Shown here: positions 1 to 11,419 of the stretch, piece after piece
How positions within the stretch are numbered: position 1 is the first letter of the stretch
Layout: every line of letters begins with the position of its first letter
Assembly (NCBI RefSeq): GCF_900747795.2
Contig: NC_041404.2
Span: 85,748,518 to 85,812,517 of the forward strand
Direction of reading: 5' to 3'
Length of the DNA stretch: 64,000 bases
Source of the DNA: Erpetoichthys calabaricus
Lineage: Eukaryota > Chordata > Cladistia > Polypteriformes > Polypteridae
Translations under genes and position numbers: made by a program
The notes under the pieces: generated by a model
Database searches by the model: none
What the model was told of the DNA's origin: nothing
What the model saw: the letters and a program-made list of their open reading frames with translations, nothing else

Positions 1-118
1 TCTGTAAAGCAGTTTTTGACTGACAAAAACATTCCTGTCCTCGATTATCCTCCCTATTCGCCCGATTTAGCTCCGTATGATTTTTACTTGTTCCCAAAAA
101 TCACTGGATGAAGTGAAG
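1..118 (+). mobile_element. mariner transposase C-terminal end (fragment, runs off window)
   Basis: One frame from the window edge reads VKQFLTDKNIPVLDYPPYS followed by PDLAPYDFYLFPK. This is the hallmark C-terminal block of mariner-type (DD34D) cut-and-paste transposases, in which the Asp of the SPDLAP(Y/C)DF segment is the third catalytic acid. The frame stops a few codons later, where LINE sequence takes over, so only the tail of the gene is present. The rest of the element lies before position 1 or is lost. It is not functional. A relative of Hsmar/Himar elements is likely; the exact subfamily cannot be told. Confidence 0.75.
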
Positions 119-780
119 ACAAAAAATGGCAAGCCTGTTGAAGAGCCTCAGGCAAGGTCTGGATCACTGCAACTCTCTGCTGGCAAGAGTGTCACAAAGC
201 AACTGGAGATGATTCAAAATGCTGCAACACTTCTGGTGTTCTATCAGCTGAGACGGACAAATGTCACTCCTCTCTTGAGATCACTACATTGGTTTCCTGT
301 AGCAGCACATATTAAGTTTAAATCCTTGATCTTTCCCAAAAGAGTAGTCAATGGGCCGGCAACTATACACTTCTGTGCTCCTTGTCAACCAAACAGGTCT
401 GCTGATTGATGATGCCACCTCTGCGTGTATCAAATCTCAATCCAGGCTCTTTTCATGTGTAACTCCTAGCTGGTGGAATGAGTAGCCCATCTCCATTTGA
501 AATTATAATTCCCTTCATGTGTCTAAGAAGTGTTTGAAGACTCTCTTGTTTGGTGAATATCCGTCTAACTGATATTAGGGTTTGTAACCTAGGAATTGTA
601 ACAGCTTGTATTTTGTTCTGAGCCCTTCACTTGTGGTAACTAATATTGTAGCATTGTCCACTAACACTTATTCTAGTCCCCCAGACTAATGTTTACTTGT
701 TTATGTCAAACTCTTTTGTAAGTCTGTTTGGATAAAAGCATCTGCTAAGCAAACAAATCTAAATGTAGTAATGCAATATT
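119..780 (+). mobile_element. L2/CR1-type LINE, 3' end
   Basis: Broken frames carry the C-terminal reverse transcriptase signature of jockey-superfamily LINEs: LDHCNSLLARV, an IQNAATLL-like segment, then a degenerate T.LL.SLHW.PV block. The 3' end, with its TTTGTAAGTCTGTTTGGATA and AAAAGCATCTGCTAA segments, is the usual L2-like tail in fish. Several stop codons interrupt it and the 5' part is missing, as expected of a 5'-truncated copy. It joins the mariner tail directly, so one probably inserted into or recombined with the other. Confidence 0.7.
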
Positions 781-1800
781 ATGCAATAACCACTTCATTC
801 TGGTCAGCACTTCATTCTGGTCAGGTGCTGTCACAAGACTGCAGTGAGCACAGCAGTCCATTCGTAGGCCGCACTCTTGCACACACGCCATTTATAGGCT
901 GCTCCTTCTACTATGTAGATTAATTTACTGGTAATAGACCATAACATACTAAATGAGGGTCAAATTTCTGATTTTGTTTGTAAAATTGTTTTGCGATATT
1001 ATACTGAGCAAAGCCATTTAGTTTATTTTGTTGTTTATAATTCTCCCCCACCTTTCCACTGTGCCAAATTGTGTGCACTGTAAGGAAAAATTAACTGATA
1101 AACAAAAACATGACAATCCACAATTGCTTCTCATTAGTAATGCCTTTAATAAGAAAATACAACTTTAATACAACTTTATAAAATAACACAAATTATTAGA
1201 AGCAAAAAGAAGAAGAATGAAGTCAGAAGAGACACACTGGTAGATGTAGATGGTAGACTTGCAAAGAGCCTTGGAAAACATTTGTTGTATGAAAAATGCA
1301 CTTTGCTTCAGAACTCGGTTTAGCTGCGCACTCCGATTCAGTGAATCCAATGAAGCAAACTGGCAGAGGAATTAGTTGTTTTTTTTTCTTTTTGTTCATT
1401 TTGCCAGGAGCAAAATGGCCTCATATAGTCCGGAGGTTGCTATAAGTCATTAAAGGTTTTAGAATGGGAGTTCAGGTAATCACAGCTCCCTAGGTTCATT
1501 CCATAAACTTCTCTGCTTTTCGTATTTGACAATACATAAACAGGGAAAATGCCAATGCCAGGACCTGTTGGGTGTGGGACAAAGTGAGAGAAGGTCAGTA
1601 GAAAGTTGTGGGAAAACATGAAATGACAATTTCTATATCTTAAATGTACCACTGTTTAATTTTATAACATTAGGTTAATTCTTGACAAAATGATCTATTA
1701 ACTGGAAAATACATTTGTTAGTTTAATTATTTTCATCTTATAGGGTAAACTCCACATTTAGAAGTTTCAAGAACTTTAAAAATCTACAATGAAAATACAT
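781..1800. other. unannotated stretch with a small tandem duplication
   Basis: No gene or known repeat was recognised. The only structure noted is an exact 17-bp tandem duplication (CACTTCATTCTGGTCAG at 791-807 and 808-824). The open frames here are short and AT-driven. Confidence 0.4.
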
Positions 1801-2954
1801 TTAGTGGCCACTTCTTTAGCACTGGGTAAAATGGCCTCAAGTCCTTTGAGATGTTGGTTCAATATGGCGTTGGAAATATCTCATCACCATCTAATCATCT
1901 CAGACCACTTTACGTTATGGTTTTGGCTCAAAATGATCTGATAGCCTTGTGCAGCTCTTGCAGATTTCTCATGCACACCTTTGTGCTACAAACCTGCCAT
2001 TCCTCCTCATCCCAGAGTCCCTCAATGGGATTGTGCAGGCCACAGGAGTTGTCTAAAGTCACTCTCATTCTTATGGAACCAGCTGCTGTACTTTATGACA
2101 TGCCAGGTTGTCCTGCTGGAAGCATTCATTTGAAAAGAGCAAGGTGTGGCCATAAAGGAATGGACATGGTCAGCAGCAATGATTAGGTAAGGTAGCATTC
2201 AAATGACACAAAAGTAGTATTAAGAGTACTAATATGCACCACAAAACATCCCATACACTCCAACCACCAATCTGTACCAATGATACAAGACAAGATAGAT
2301 GATTGGATCCATAAAGTCTAAGCCAAATTTTTATCCTGCTACCCATAAGTCACAGCAAAAATTGAGATTTGTCAGACCATACAGCATTTTTCCTCTCTTC
2401 AGTTGTTCTGTTTTGGTGTTCATGTGCATGATGTGGCTTCATCTTAACTTAGCTGACAGGAATGGCGTTGAATGTTCTTCTCTGCTGCTGTAGTCCATTT
2501 GCTTTAATTTTCAATTTTTCAGTTTTCAATTTTCAATGTGCTATGCATCCAGGGATGCCCTTCTGCACAGCATTATGCTGTTATTTAAGTAGCTGTGGCC
2601 TTTCTAATATTTTGTCTAAGTCTGATACTCTCCTCTAACTGATGTCATTAACAAGTTGGTTTCACTCAAAGAGCTGCACTTTATTTCTGTTTTTTTATTT
2701 CAGCATTCTCTGTCAGCTCAAGAGATCTGAAAAAGCCATCTATTTCTGAGGTGATGGAACCATGACATCTGCTACCAACAATCAAACCACAGTCAGAGTT
2801 GGTTACATAACACATGTTGCCCATTCTACAATTAAACCGCTGGGTAAATGTCTACATGATACATACTGTACATACAGTCGCAGCCACATGATTGGATGGA
2901 TGAAGGAACAGCCTGTTGACAATAACAAGCAGATGTACCTAATATAGTGGCCAC
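1801..2954 (-). mobile_element. old Tc1/mariner-family element
   Basis: The ends form imperfect inverted repeats built on AGTGGCCACT: one starts near 1802, the other ends near 2953. In between, the plus strand shows remnants of the same transposase-complement text as the element at 9253-10450, for example the stretch near 2370 about 'gtcagaccatacagc' and the block near 2090 matching the 'tgcttcatgg/cctgctggaa' segment. No open transposase frame remains. It is an older member of the same Tc1-like family, with the transposase on the minus strand. Confidence 0.6.
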
Positions 2955-3438
2955 TGGCTGCTGAGAGCTTTCTGAACCCCAGAGTGGACAAATAATGTGA
3001 CAAAACTCTGGACTAGTGATGAGCCGAGTTTCATTTTACATACAGTTTCACAAAGATGACACTAGAATTTGTTTTCTGTGAGATTTTACAATTGTGTAAT
3101 ACAAAACTGACTACATTTTTTTTCTGATGTTTTTAAAGTTGATGAGAGGATAGAAAGCAAGAAATATTATTCCCTAAGGGTTTGACATCCGTTTCCCTTT
3201 TGGCTTTGACAGTTTCCCAGAAATGGGAGAAGATTTTTAAAAAATGGCAGAGAAAAGTTTTTGTTTTTTTTTCTGTAAAAACAACATGGCTAAACACAAC
3301 CCATGAAAAGACAAAAAAAGATGTACGCCTAGGCAAACACTGTAACGCAATGAGGCAATTCAATTTTAATCACAGTGGTTGAGAGAAAAACCCACAACTC
3401 TGGTTTTTCATGAGATCCATCCTGCTTTGGCCGGCTAC
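2955..3438. other. unannotated stretch
   Basis: AT-rich sequence with poly-T runs near 3115 and 3260. No coding exon or known repeat recognised. Confidence 0.35.
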
Positions 3439-3449
3439 TATTTAAATTG

Positions 3450-3580
3450 TCCATCCAACCATCCATTTTCCAACCCGCTGAATCCGAACACAGGGTCACG
3501 GGGGTCTGCTGGAGCCAATCCCAGCCAACACAGGGCACAAGGCAGGAACCAATCCCGGGCAGGGTGCCAACCCACCGCAG
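3450..3580 (-). mobile_element. tRNA-derived SINE, 3' part only
   Basis: On the plus strand it starts with CCATCC units and runs through the reverse complement of the SINE 3' body (TCCAACCCGCTGAATCCG and onward). It is flanked by a perfect 11-bp target duplication, TATTTAAATTG at 3439-3449 and 3581-3591. Only the 3' 131 bp is present, so this is a 5'-truncated insertion, as expected from LINE-driven retroposition. The perfect duplication indicates a fairly recent event. Confidence 0.9.
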
Positions 3581-3591
3581 TATTTAAATTG

Positions 3592-4082
3592 TGCTGTACA
3601 TAATGTCCTCATGCCAGGCTCAGGCCTGAAGCCTGATGGGAATTGTAGTCCCCACATCTGCATTGCCACAAGGTTGCTGATGGGATGAAAATATAAGGGA
3701 ATAAAGGCTTTTATATTTACCAAACACCTTTTACTTTCAAGTCGGTTTGGTCATTTTTTTTACTTACTGCAAATTTACTTCAATTTTGCCCAAATCACTG
3801 ATTTATCAGTAGTCTGGACCAATCTATCACCATACAGCCATCAAAACATGTGCCCCTGAAGGCATCTCTGCAAGTTTTCTGACTCTTACTCAATTGACCA
3901 GGTCTATGGGTGTTCCAGGCTAATTTTGACTTTTTCACTTTTCTACCACTTCTCTCATTATTTATTTCATCCTTCTGAGAATACAAAATAAAACCATGCA
4001 GATATTTTTCAAACATGATCAAAACCATGAAGATAGGAATATGTTGCCAGCACACTGTTAATGCTGACTGTTTAGTACCTTT
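3592..4082. other. unannotated stretch
   Basis: No gene or family-level repeat recognised; open frames on both strands are short and lack conserved motifs. Confidence 0.35.
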
Positions 4083-4099
4083 ATTCATTTTTTGCTGTA

Positions 4100-4166
4100 C
4101 GATATGGAAAAAGATGATCCGCTGTGGCAACCCCTAACATGAGCAGCCGAAAGAAGAAGAAGAAGA
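4100..4166 (+). mobile_element. ultra-short RTE/Rex3-like LINE 3' end with 17-bp target duplication
   Basis: A 67-bp insert reads ATGATCCGCTGTGGCAACCC, then the CAGCCGAAAG segment, ending in (GAA)n. This is the 3' terminus of a common fish non-LTR family, probably Rex3/RTE-like. A perfect 17-bp repeat, ATTCATTTTTTGCTGTA, flanks it at 4083-4099 and 4167-4183. The same tail occurs in the opposite orientation near 36108. Confidence 0.8.
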
Positions 4167-4183
4167 ATTCATTTTTTGCTGTA

Positions 4184-4806
4184 GTATCTATGATCTCACT
4201 CTGACAGATGCTATATAAAATGCAGATTTTCAGAAATCACCTAAATAATTCAGTCTCCAGAATAAGTCAGAGGGTGACCAACCACTGGATGGTGCCCATA
4301 TGTTTACCTTCTAGGACAAGCATTCTTAAACTTTTCAATCTGAGTACCCAAATAAGAATCTCAGTACCATACTGGGATCTAAGAAGAGGATTATTTCCAT
4401 AATGACAGCAGAGTCATACAATATGAATGGTTATATAATGAAAAACAGTGAACTTTTTTGGTTCCATTCAAGCTTATTTCTCACATGAATATGACTTAAA
4501 AGAGAAAGCATGGAAAGCAAACATATTGTTAATACTGTAATGCAATAATTATCATTTAAAACAGGGAATAGACTTCTAGGGTTTGTCGGTGCCAGTGAAA
4601 GCTTTAATGAACTGGGGTGAAATCAGTTCTCCTTTACAATGAGGTGGCATGAGGATAGACATGTGGCATTCCAAGGAGTCCAAGTCATCACAGACTATAA
4701 GACCACACTAACTGTCAGAAGTGGTGATGCCTAGCTGCAGACGTTATAAATAATTTCTATGTGTGGGTTGATACCCTGAATGACATACCTCCTCAGGTGG
4801 AACAGG
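4184..4806. other. unannotated stretch
   Basis: No gene or known repeat recognised. Confidence 0.35.
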
Positions 4807-6362
4807 TACCATATTAGTCCATAGTTGATGTGAGAAAATCTTTGTTGAATGTAAGCCCAGACAAAGCTGCTGGACCAGATAACATACCTTGCTGAATGCT
4901 ATGGAAATGTGCAAAGCATCTGACGGATGTCTTTACAGACATCTTTAACATTTCCCTGAGGCAGGCAGTCATCCCCATGTGATTCCAAACCACCACCATC
5001 ATACCCATGCTGAAGAGATCCTCTGTCACTTGCCTCAATGACTGTAACCCTACAGCACTCACACCAGTCATCATGAAGTGTTTCAAGATGCTACCTGAAA
5101 ACTGGACTTCCCACATCACTTGACCCTCTCCAGTTTGCCTATCACCCAAACCATTCCACTGAGGATGCCATATCATCTGCACTTCATCTGGCCCCGTCCC
5201 ATCTGGACAATACAGACACTTAAGCCAAAATACTTTTCATTGACTTCAGTTCAGCATTCAACACCATCATTCCTCAGAAACTCATTGGACAGCTGAATCT
5301 GCTAGGCTACAACTGGATCCTGGACTTCTTGACTGAAGGATCCTTTATTGTCCACTTTGTTAACACCATATCCAGTAACATCACAATGAGCATTGGTGCG
5401 CCTCCCCCAGGGCTGTGAACTCAGGCTACTCCTATTCACTCTCCTGAATCACAAGTGTACAGCTATAACACCATCATTAAGTTTACTTGCTACACAACTG
5501 TAGTATGTCTTGTCAGCAATGGGGACGAGTCAGCTTACAGAATGAAGATATGACTGTTGGTGGACTAATCCAAGGACAACAATCAGTCTCAGCATGGATA
5601 AAATGAAAGAGGTGACTGTTGACTTCAGGAAGGCCCATCCTGACTACACCCCAATGTACATCAATGGCTCTGCGGTTGATTGGCCAAGAGCACCAATTTC
5701 TTTGGTTTGCACCTGGTAGCTGATCTTACCTGGTCAATTAACACAACCTCCATAGCCAAGAAGACTCAGAAGTGTCTCCATTTCCTTTAAAAGCTGAAGA
5801 AGGCAAGACTACCTACCCCAATTCGCACCACATTCTACAGAGGCATCATCAAGAGCATTCTGACCAGCTTTTCTGCACACAACAGAAAATATCATTAGGA
5901 CCTCTCAATCCTCGATTAAAGACATGTTTATTACAGCATTTGGGAAGACCACTCCAACCCCCTTCACAGTCTCCTTGCCACACTTTTCATGTGGCAGAAG
6001 GTACTGTGGCGTCCAAACTAGTTTTGCCAGGTTCAGCAACACTCTGTACCACTTCGTTGTCTGGACTCTGAGCTCTGTGATGCCCTCCTCCCCTCAGATA
6101 TGCTTCTAGTTTTTTATTTATATTCAGTACTTTTGCAACTACTTTTGTTTTTATTATTAGGTGTTATTATTTTAATTTATTACTATCTAGTCATTTACCA
6201 TTGATTTATTTTTGTTTATTTTTAGTATACCAATTTACTTCTTTTGCATTTGTCCTGTTTTTGTGTGTTTGTTGCACTTTGGGTGGTCTTGGAGAATGTT
6301 ATTTTGTGCCACTGTATGCTGCAATATGGTGTATGGATGACATAACAATAAAGTCACATAAC
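4807..6362 (+). mobile_element. jockey-superfamily LINE (L2/CR1/Rex1-like), RT domain to 3' end
   Basis: Reading between frames shows a decayed reverse transcriptase: PDKAAGPDNIP near 4850, a VFTDIFNISLRQAVIP block, then [19 protein letters not shown], and a degenerate [11 protein letters not shown] segment near 5240. The RT F.DD region near 5490-5560 is corrupted. Further on are a KKTQKCLHFL-like segment and the SCGRRYCG remnant of a LPSGRRYR motif near 5990. The tail at 6340-6360 has CAATAAAG. It is 5'-truncated with many stops and frameshifts. The C-terminal half resembles the copy at 8235-9165. Confidence 0.75.
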
Positions 6363-6502
6363 TTTACTTGATAAGGTGATTTATCAAAAGGCAGTGGGCA
6401 CAGTCACTTAACTTAGTCCCTGGACTCATGATATCAGGTAATGAATAAAAAAGTAGTCAAAAAATATTATTAGCTGAAATTTACTTACCTTGTCTTAGAT
6501 TT

Positions 6503-7536
6503 TCTCTCTATTATAAAAGGAAATCCTGTGACAAGACTTTTTTAAAGAGATAATTTCAAGTCCCGTGAGACGAGACTTTGGCCATCCTCTCAACCATATT
6601 CAACCACACACAAGGCCCTCTCACCTCTCATTCGTGTGAAAGCTTTTGTCAGACACAGTTCCTACTCTCTTAGCTCTTATAAATTATTACGTTTTACTCA
6701 CTTTAAGTTCTCAATAAAAGAAGACTTATCATGTCCAAATCTTATTGAAGAATTTCATCCCGAAGGGTTATCAACAGAAGAAATCAGTACACGGGCAATC
6801 CTAGCACCGAAAAATGATGAAGTCAAATGAATTAACGTGAAAATTGTTGATCGGTTACATGGCAAATTGGTTAAATGCGTATCAATACACTATGCTGAAA
6901 CAGTTGGTGGTGATGGTGCAGAAGATGAAAACATCAACATACAATATCCCGTAGAATATCTACCACCGTTATTAAAATATTAACAGTCCCGTTAGAATAG
7001 CTTTTGCAAAGAGAATTAACAAATCACAGGGACAAACATTCGAAAAAGTCGGTTTATTTATTAGAGAGAAAGAAACGAAATTCACTCAGGAGCAGTTATA
7101 CGTTGCGTTGTCACGATGTAAGTCCAAACACAGAATCAAAATTCAATGCGATATTGATGAAAATTTAATTCAAAAAATTGTTTTTACTGAAGTTTTACAG
7201 TAAGAGTGTAAGTTTAAAAAGTATTTGTGTGTTAATTTCAAATCCAAACAGAACGAAATTGTGTAACACAACAAATACCTTTAATGCAACATGAAACATA
7301 ATTTACTTTCAAATTAGGCCTATTATGCTTTACTATTTTTAATATGGTTAATTACTTGCTGTAATGTAAAATAGTTAGGTCTATTATGCATATGTAACAA
7401 TTCCCATTAAAATAACAATCTGTTTAAATTGTACATCCGCATCCCCATACGCGAGTGGCTGAACTGCAAAGTGGCTAGTGCGTAGTGCCGGCCTTGGGGT
7501 TGGAGAGTGAAGCGAGCAGGGACCAAAGCCCCCTAG
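6503..7536 (+). mobile_element. non-autonomous Helitron retaining helicase C-terminus
   Basis: The 5' end is TC-rich (TCTCTCTATTATAAAAGG), typical of Helitrons. The 3' end is a GC-rich hairpin region closing with CCCCCTAG followed by T. No inverted repeats or target duplication are seen, as expected for rolling-circle elements. The interior holds only a C-terminal piece of the Pif1-like helicase, with no Rep (HUH) domain. A second copy with the same internal architecture lies at 12594-15385 on the minus strand. Confidence 0.8.
6637..7203 (+). pseudogene. Helitron Pif1-like helicase, C-terminal remnant
   Basis: The frame from 6637 includes [20 protein letters not shown] and then PKNDEV, followed by INVKIVDRLHGKLVKC and an ENINIQYPVEYLPPLL segment. 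After an internal deletion it resumes with a [11 protein letters not shown]-like stretch and EQLYVALSRCKSKHRIKIQ. These correspond to the last superfamily-1 helicase motifs ([16 protein letters not shown]) of Helitron Pif1-like proteins. In intact elements the enzyme unwinds DNA during rolling-circle transposition. At least one stop and one deletion break the frame, and the N-terminal two thirds (Rep, Walker A and B) are absent. Confidence 0.75.
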
Positions 7537-7707
7537 TTTTTTTAAAGAACGATTTTCAGATGAGCTCCACCATTAACAACACATTCTTCTTAAAGAGTAC
7601 GCAAATTATTCAGCGTATCATTGTTTTTATTTAACAATTCAATAAAAAGGGTAAAAAAAGTTGAGTTACATGGCCAAATTATTACTACAAATTTAATTGG
7701 TAATTTG

Positions 7708-8082
7708 GGGCAGCACGGTGGCGCAGTGGGTAGCGCTGCTGCCTCGCAGTTGGGAGACCTGGGGACCTGGGTTCACTTCCCGGGTCCTCCCTGCGTGGAG
7801 TTTGCATGTTCTCCCCGTGTCTGCGTGGGTTTCCTCCGGGCGCTCCGGTTTCCTCCCACAGTCCAAAGACATGCAGGTTAGGTGAATTGGCGATTCAAAA
7901 TTGGCCCTAGTGTGTGCTTGGTGTGTGGGTGTGTTTGTATGTGTCCTGTGGTGGGTTGGCACCCTGCCCGGGATTGGTTCCTGCCTTGAGCCCTGTGTTG
8001 GCTGGGATTGGCTCCAGCAGACCCCCGTGACCCTGTGTTCGGATTCAGCGGGTTGGAAAATGGATGGATGGATGGATGGATG
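7708..8082 (+). mobile_element. tRNA-derived SINE, full length
   Basis: The 5' tRNA-like part has an A box (TGGCGCAGTGG) and a B-box-like GGTTCACTTCC about 50 bp further on: the split RNA polymerase III promoter. A unique body follows, then a (TGGA)n tail. Flanking ATTGGTA repeats near 7696 and 8083 suggest an imperfect target duplication. It is the reference full copy, about 375 bp, for this window. The long open frames on both strands across it are by-products of GC-rich SINE sequence, not genes. Confidence 0.9.
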
Positions 8083-8234
8083 ATTGGTACTTGGCGAATA
8101 GTCCAGTTTGAAGTGCTGAAGGCCTGTATTACCCTTTTGATATTTTCCGTTATTCTTACACTTATCAACAAACGTGTTCTTCACACTACCAGTAGGTGGA
8201 AATTTATCAAACTCTATTAAAATAGCATTACAAA

Positions 8235-9165
8235 CAGAAACTCATCCTTGCCGCGGCACTTAAAATGAAAACGTCTTTGCACCTCAGTTACAAAATTGGA
8301 TTCAATGTATGCCTTAACATTAAAACACTGGTGAACTTAAGTTAGAAAAACTAAAGGATTCCAAACTGATTTCAGAAGAAACATTGTTCATCCACAAAAA
8401 AAAAATCATTAAAAACCAAACAGTGGAGATAGTTGGCAGTTATAAGCATCTGGAGACAACAATAGACTCAAAGCAGACTTTTAATGAAAATGCCACCTGC
8501 AAAAGGCACAGTAGCGACTCTACTGTGTAAGGAAGCTGAGTTTTTTTAATGTGAGTCATACCATTGTGTTACTTTTTTATGAATCTTGTCATATCTATCT
8601 TTATATATGTTCTGCTGGACTGGTTTGGAAATCTTAATTCAGCAACAAAAACAGAATAAATCAAATTATAAAATGTAGCACAAAAATAGCAAGGTCTTAG
8701 CAGTCAAATCTCACAGACCTGTTTAATAAGCAAGTATTACGGATTTTGTCAGACAGGACTAATCCTATGTATTCTCAATTGCAGTTGTTGTCATCAGGTC
8801 ACAGGTTCAATGTTCCAAGGATAAAAAAACAAACTGTTCAAATGCTCTTTTATTCCAACTGCTTTTCATCATCTAAATAAGCTCAATTTTAATAAATATT
8901 CATGGGCTTAAATCATAGTATGAACTGTTAGAATTTGCATCAACCATCAGTCAAGTCTAAATGTTGGTTAAATTTTTAGGTTTAAAATGTTTCACCATAA
9001 TTATTAACCTCATTGCTATATTTAATTTGTTTACACTAAATTTATGTTTGATGGCTATGTTCTTTGTGATGTGTTTTTTTTAGTGTTATGTCATGGTTTC
9101 TCTGTAAAATCTTCTGACAAACCAAATTTCCCACTTGTGACAATAAAATTACATTGAATTGAGTA
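8235..9165 (+). mobile_element. jockey-superfamily LINE, C-terminal RT region and 3' end
   Basis: The piece begins with a degenerate VEIVGSYKHLETTIDSKQTF segment (the K.LG..ID block after the RT core). It continues through LLDWFGNLNSATK to a broken SFIPTA ending near 8860, and closes with CAATAAAATTACATTGAATT, a typical tail with ATTGA units. Stops are frequent. It is a 5'-truncated relative of the LINE at 4807-6362. Confidence 0.65.
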
Positions 9166-9252
9166 ACTACAAACGCATAATGAGGCATCAACCAGCTGTC
9201 CACAGCTGCTGAAGCCGCACTTAGCATCATACAGTATTATCATGGTGGTATA

Positions 9253-10450
9253 TATACACTCACTGGCCACTTTATTAGGCACATCGTGCTAGTACCAGGT
9301 TGGCCCCCCTTCTGCCTTCAGAACTGCAATAATTATTTATGGTATAGATTCAACAAGGTGCTAGAAATATTCCTCAGGGATTTTGGTCTATATTGACATG
9401 ATACCATCATGCACTTGCTGCAGATTTATTGGCTGCACATCCATGATGCGAATCTCCTGTTCCACCACATCCCAAATTTGCTTTGTTGGATTGAGATCTG
9501 GTGACTGTGGAGGTCATTTGAGTATAGTGAACTCATTGTCATGTTCAAGAAACCAGTTGGAGATGATTTGAGCTTTGTGACATGGTGTGTTATCCTGCTG
9601 GAAGCAGCCATCAGAAGATGGGAACACTACAGTCATAAAGGGATGGTCATGGTCAGCAACAATACTCAGGTAGGCTGTGGCATTTAAACGATGCATAATT
9701 GGTACTAAGGGGCCAAAATGTGCCAGGAAAATATCCCTCACACCATTATACCACCACCACCAGCCTGAACCATTGATACATGGCAGGCTGGGTCCATGCT
9801 TTCATGTTATTGACGCCAAATTCAGCCTCTACCATCCAAGACTCGTCAGACCAGATAGCGTTTTTCCAGTTTTCTATTGTCCAATTTTGGTGAGGCTGTG
9901 TGAATTGTAGCCTTGGTTGCCTATTCTTAGCTGACAGGTGTGGCACTGGGTGTGGTTTCCGGCTGCTGTAGCCCATCTGCTTCAAGGTTTGACATGTTGT
10001 GCATTCAGAGATGATCTTCTGTATAACTCAGCTGTAATAAGTGGTTATTTGAGTTGCTTTTGCCTTTCTATCATCTCAAACTAGGCTGGCCATTCTCCTC
10101 TGACCTCTGGCATCAACAAGGCATTTTCGCCCAGAAAACTGACCCTCACTGGATAGTTTCCCTTTTTTGGACCATACTCTGTAAACCCTAGAGATAGTTG
10201 TGCGTGAAAATCCTAGAAGATCAACAATACTCAGACCAGCCCGTCTGGCACCAACAACCATGCCATGTTCAAAATCACATAAATCACTTTTCTTCTCTAT
10301 TCTGATGCTCGGTTTGAACTTCAGAAGATTGTCATGACAGTGTCTACATGCCTAAATGCATGGAATTGCTGCCATGTGATTGGCTGATTAGAAATTGCAT
10401 CAGGAAGCAGTCGAACAGACGTACCTAATAAAGTGTCCAGTAAGTGTATA
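9253..10450 (-). mobile_element. Tc1-like DNA transposon (decayed)
   Basis: Inverted repeats CACTCACTGGCCACTTTATT (left) and its imperfect complement AATAAAGTGTCCAGTAAGTG (right) are bounded by TA. The minus strand between them holds pieces of a Tc1 transposase. A helix-turn-helix part (VGARRAGLSIVDLLGFSRTT) lies near 10210. A catalytic-domain part with AIWSDESWMVEAEFGVNN lies near 9830 and a QQDNTPCHKAQIISNWF part near 9580, giving two of the three acidic residues. Frameshifts separate the pieces. Length is about 1.2 kb, close to that of relatives. Confidence 0.85.
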
Positions 10451-11335
10451 CTCCTAATCACTTGCTCAACAACACCCCAAAATTTTTTATATCTTTCTGT
10501 CTCATCCGTTATAGTTACTTCGACATTTTGAACTAGCTCCACAGTCTTTTCTCCCCACAAGCTCGCCTACCATACACTCATCTCTTCCCGTTTTTTATAC
10601 TTTTTGTTGCTTATCAGTCATCTCAGTTTGATTGTTTCATAAGCTGTGAAAAGGGTGGTGGTGCCATGAGTTATATTTTCCTTCCATAGAAACAAAAGCT
10701 GTCTGTGATGTGTCAACACTTTTGTTTATAGGAAAAGTCACAGGTCACATAGTCAATAGTACAAAAAGAGGGAGGTATATCACTTGCTATATAATTTGTG
10801 CTGGGATGAATTCAGCTAACTATATTACAGAATCATGTGGTGACCCATTACAATCATGTCCATGACCTAGCTTCGGTCACAGTCCCCAGTTTAAGAAACA
10901 ACACTCTAGGATGTGCCTTTGTATGCCATAAAGGATCTACAGAAGCACCCTGCTCATCTTAATGCTGGTCAGGTAGCCATATCATTCATTTACTGGCAGA
11001 TTTGGGGTTTAGTGTTTCCAAACAGCACTACAATCAGGAGAGATCATTGTTGGCACTACCCTGACCCCAGAAGTGTCTTAGACTGTCCATGTCAGTAATC
11101 AAGGGCTACAGCATAAACCTGTTTTGCTACCCTGAGAATTCATGAGAACTGTATAATTTATGAACCAGATTAATTGTAGCTTGGGAATCAGTCAGTCAAT
11201 ATGTTTATCAATGTTAATTTTGTATAGTGACTTTAAGAGGTTACACCTTCATAGGGTGCTTTATCATGAATACAGTACATGTATGAGACATGAAGACAAA
11301 CAGTGGGAGCAACAATATGGAGGGCGGTTACTTAC
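10451..11335. other. intronic/3' region of the tetraspanin gene, nothing recognised
   Basis: This lies immediately downstream of tetraspanin exon 6 on the minus strand. I searched it for a last exon ending the fourth membrane segment and found no convincing acceptor plus short hydrophobic frame with a stop. Confidence 0.4.
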
Positions 11336-11419
11336 TTGGACAATGCTGATGCAGCCGACAAAGATCAACACGGATGTGATGTTACTCATCAGCCATTCCT
11401 GTACTTTGTTGTAACATCC
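11336..11419 (-). CDS. tetraspanin exon 6 (last loop Cys, start of TM4)
   Basis: 28 codons, [20 protein letters not shown] then VGCISIVQ, between a CAG acceptor and a GTAAGT donor. GCY is the last disulfide Cys; the rest enters TM4. A final exon with the TM4 end and C-terminal tail should follow at lower coordinates but was not located. Confidence 0.92.

Noticed and set aside
7693-8184. Open frames on both strands over the SINE, repeated at 35597, 50147, 52610 and elsewhere
   Set aside because: The same frames recur at every SINE copy and follow SINE sequence and polymorphism, not codon constraint.
10321-10560. Minus-strand frame MWGEKTVELVQNVEV as the missing tetraspanin exon or a gene
   Set aside because: It crosses the Tc1 inverted repeat; half is transposon end sequence.
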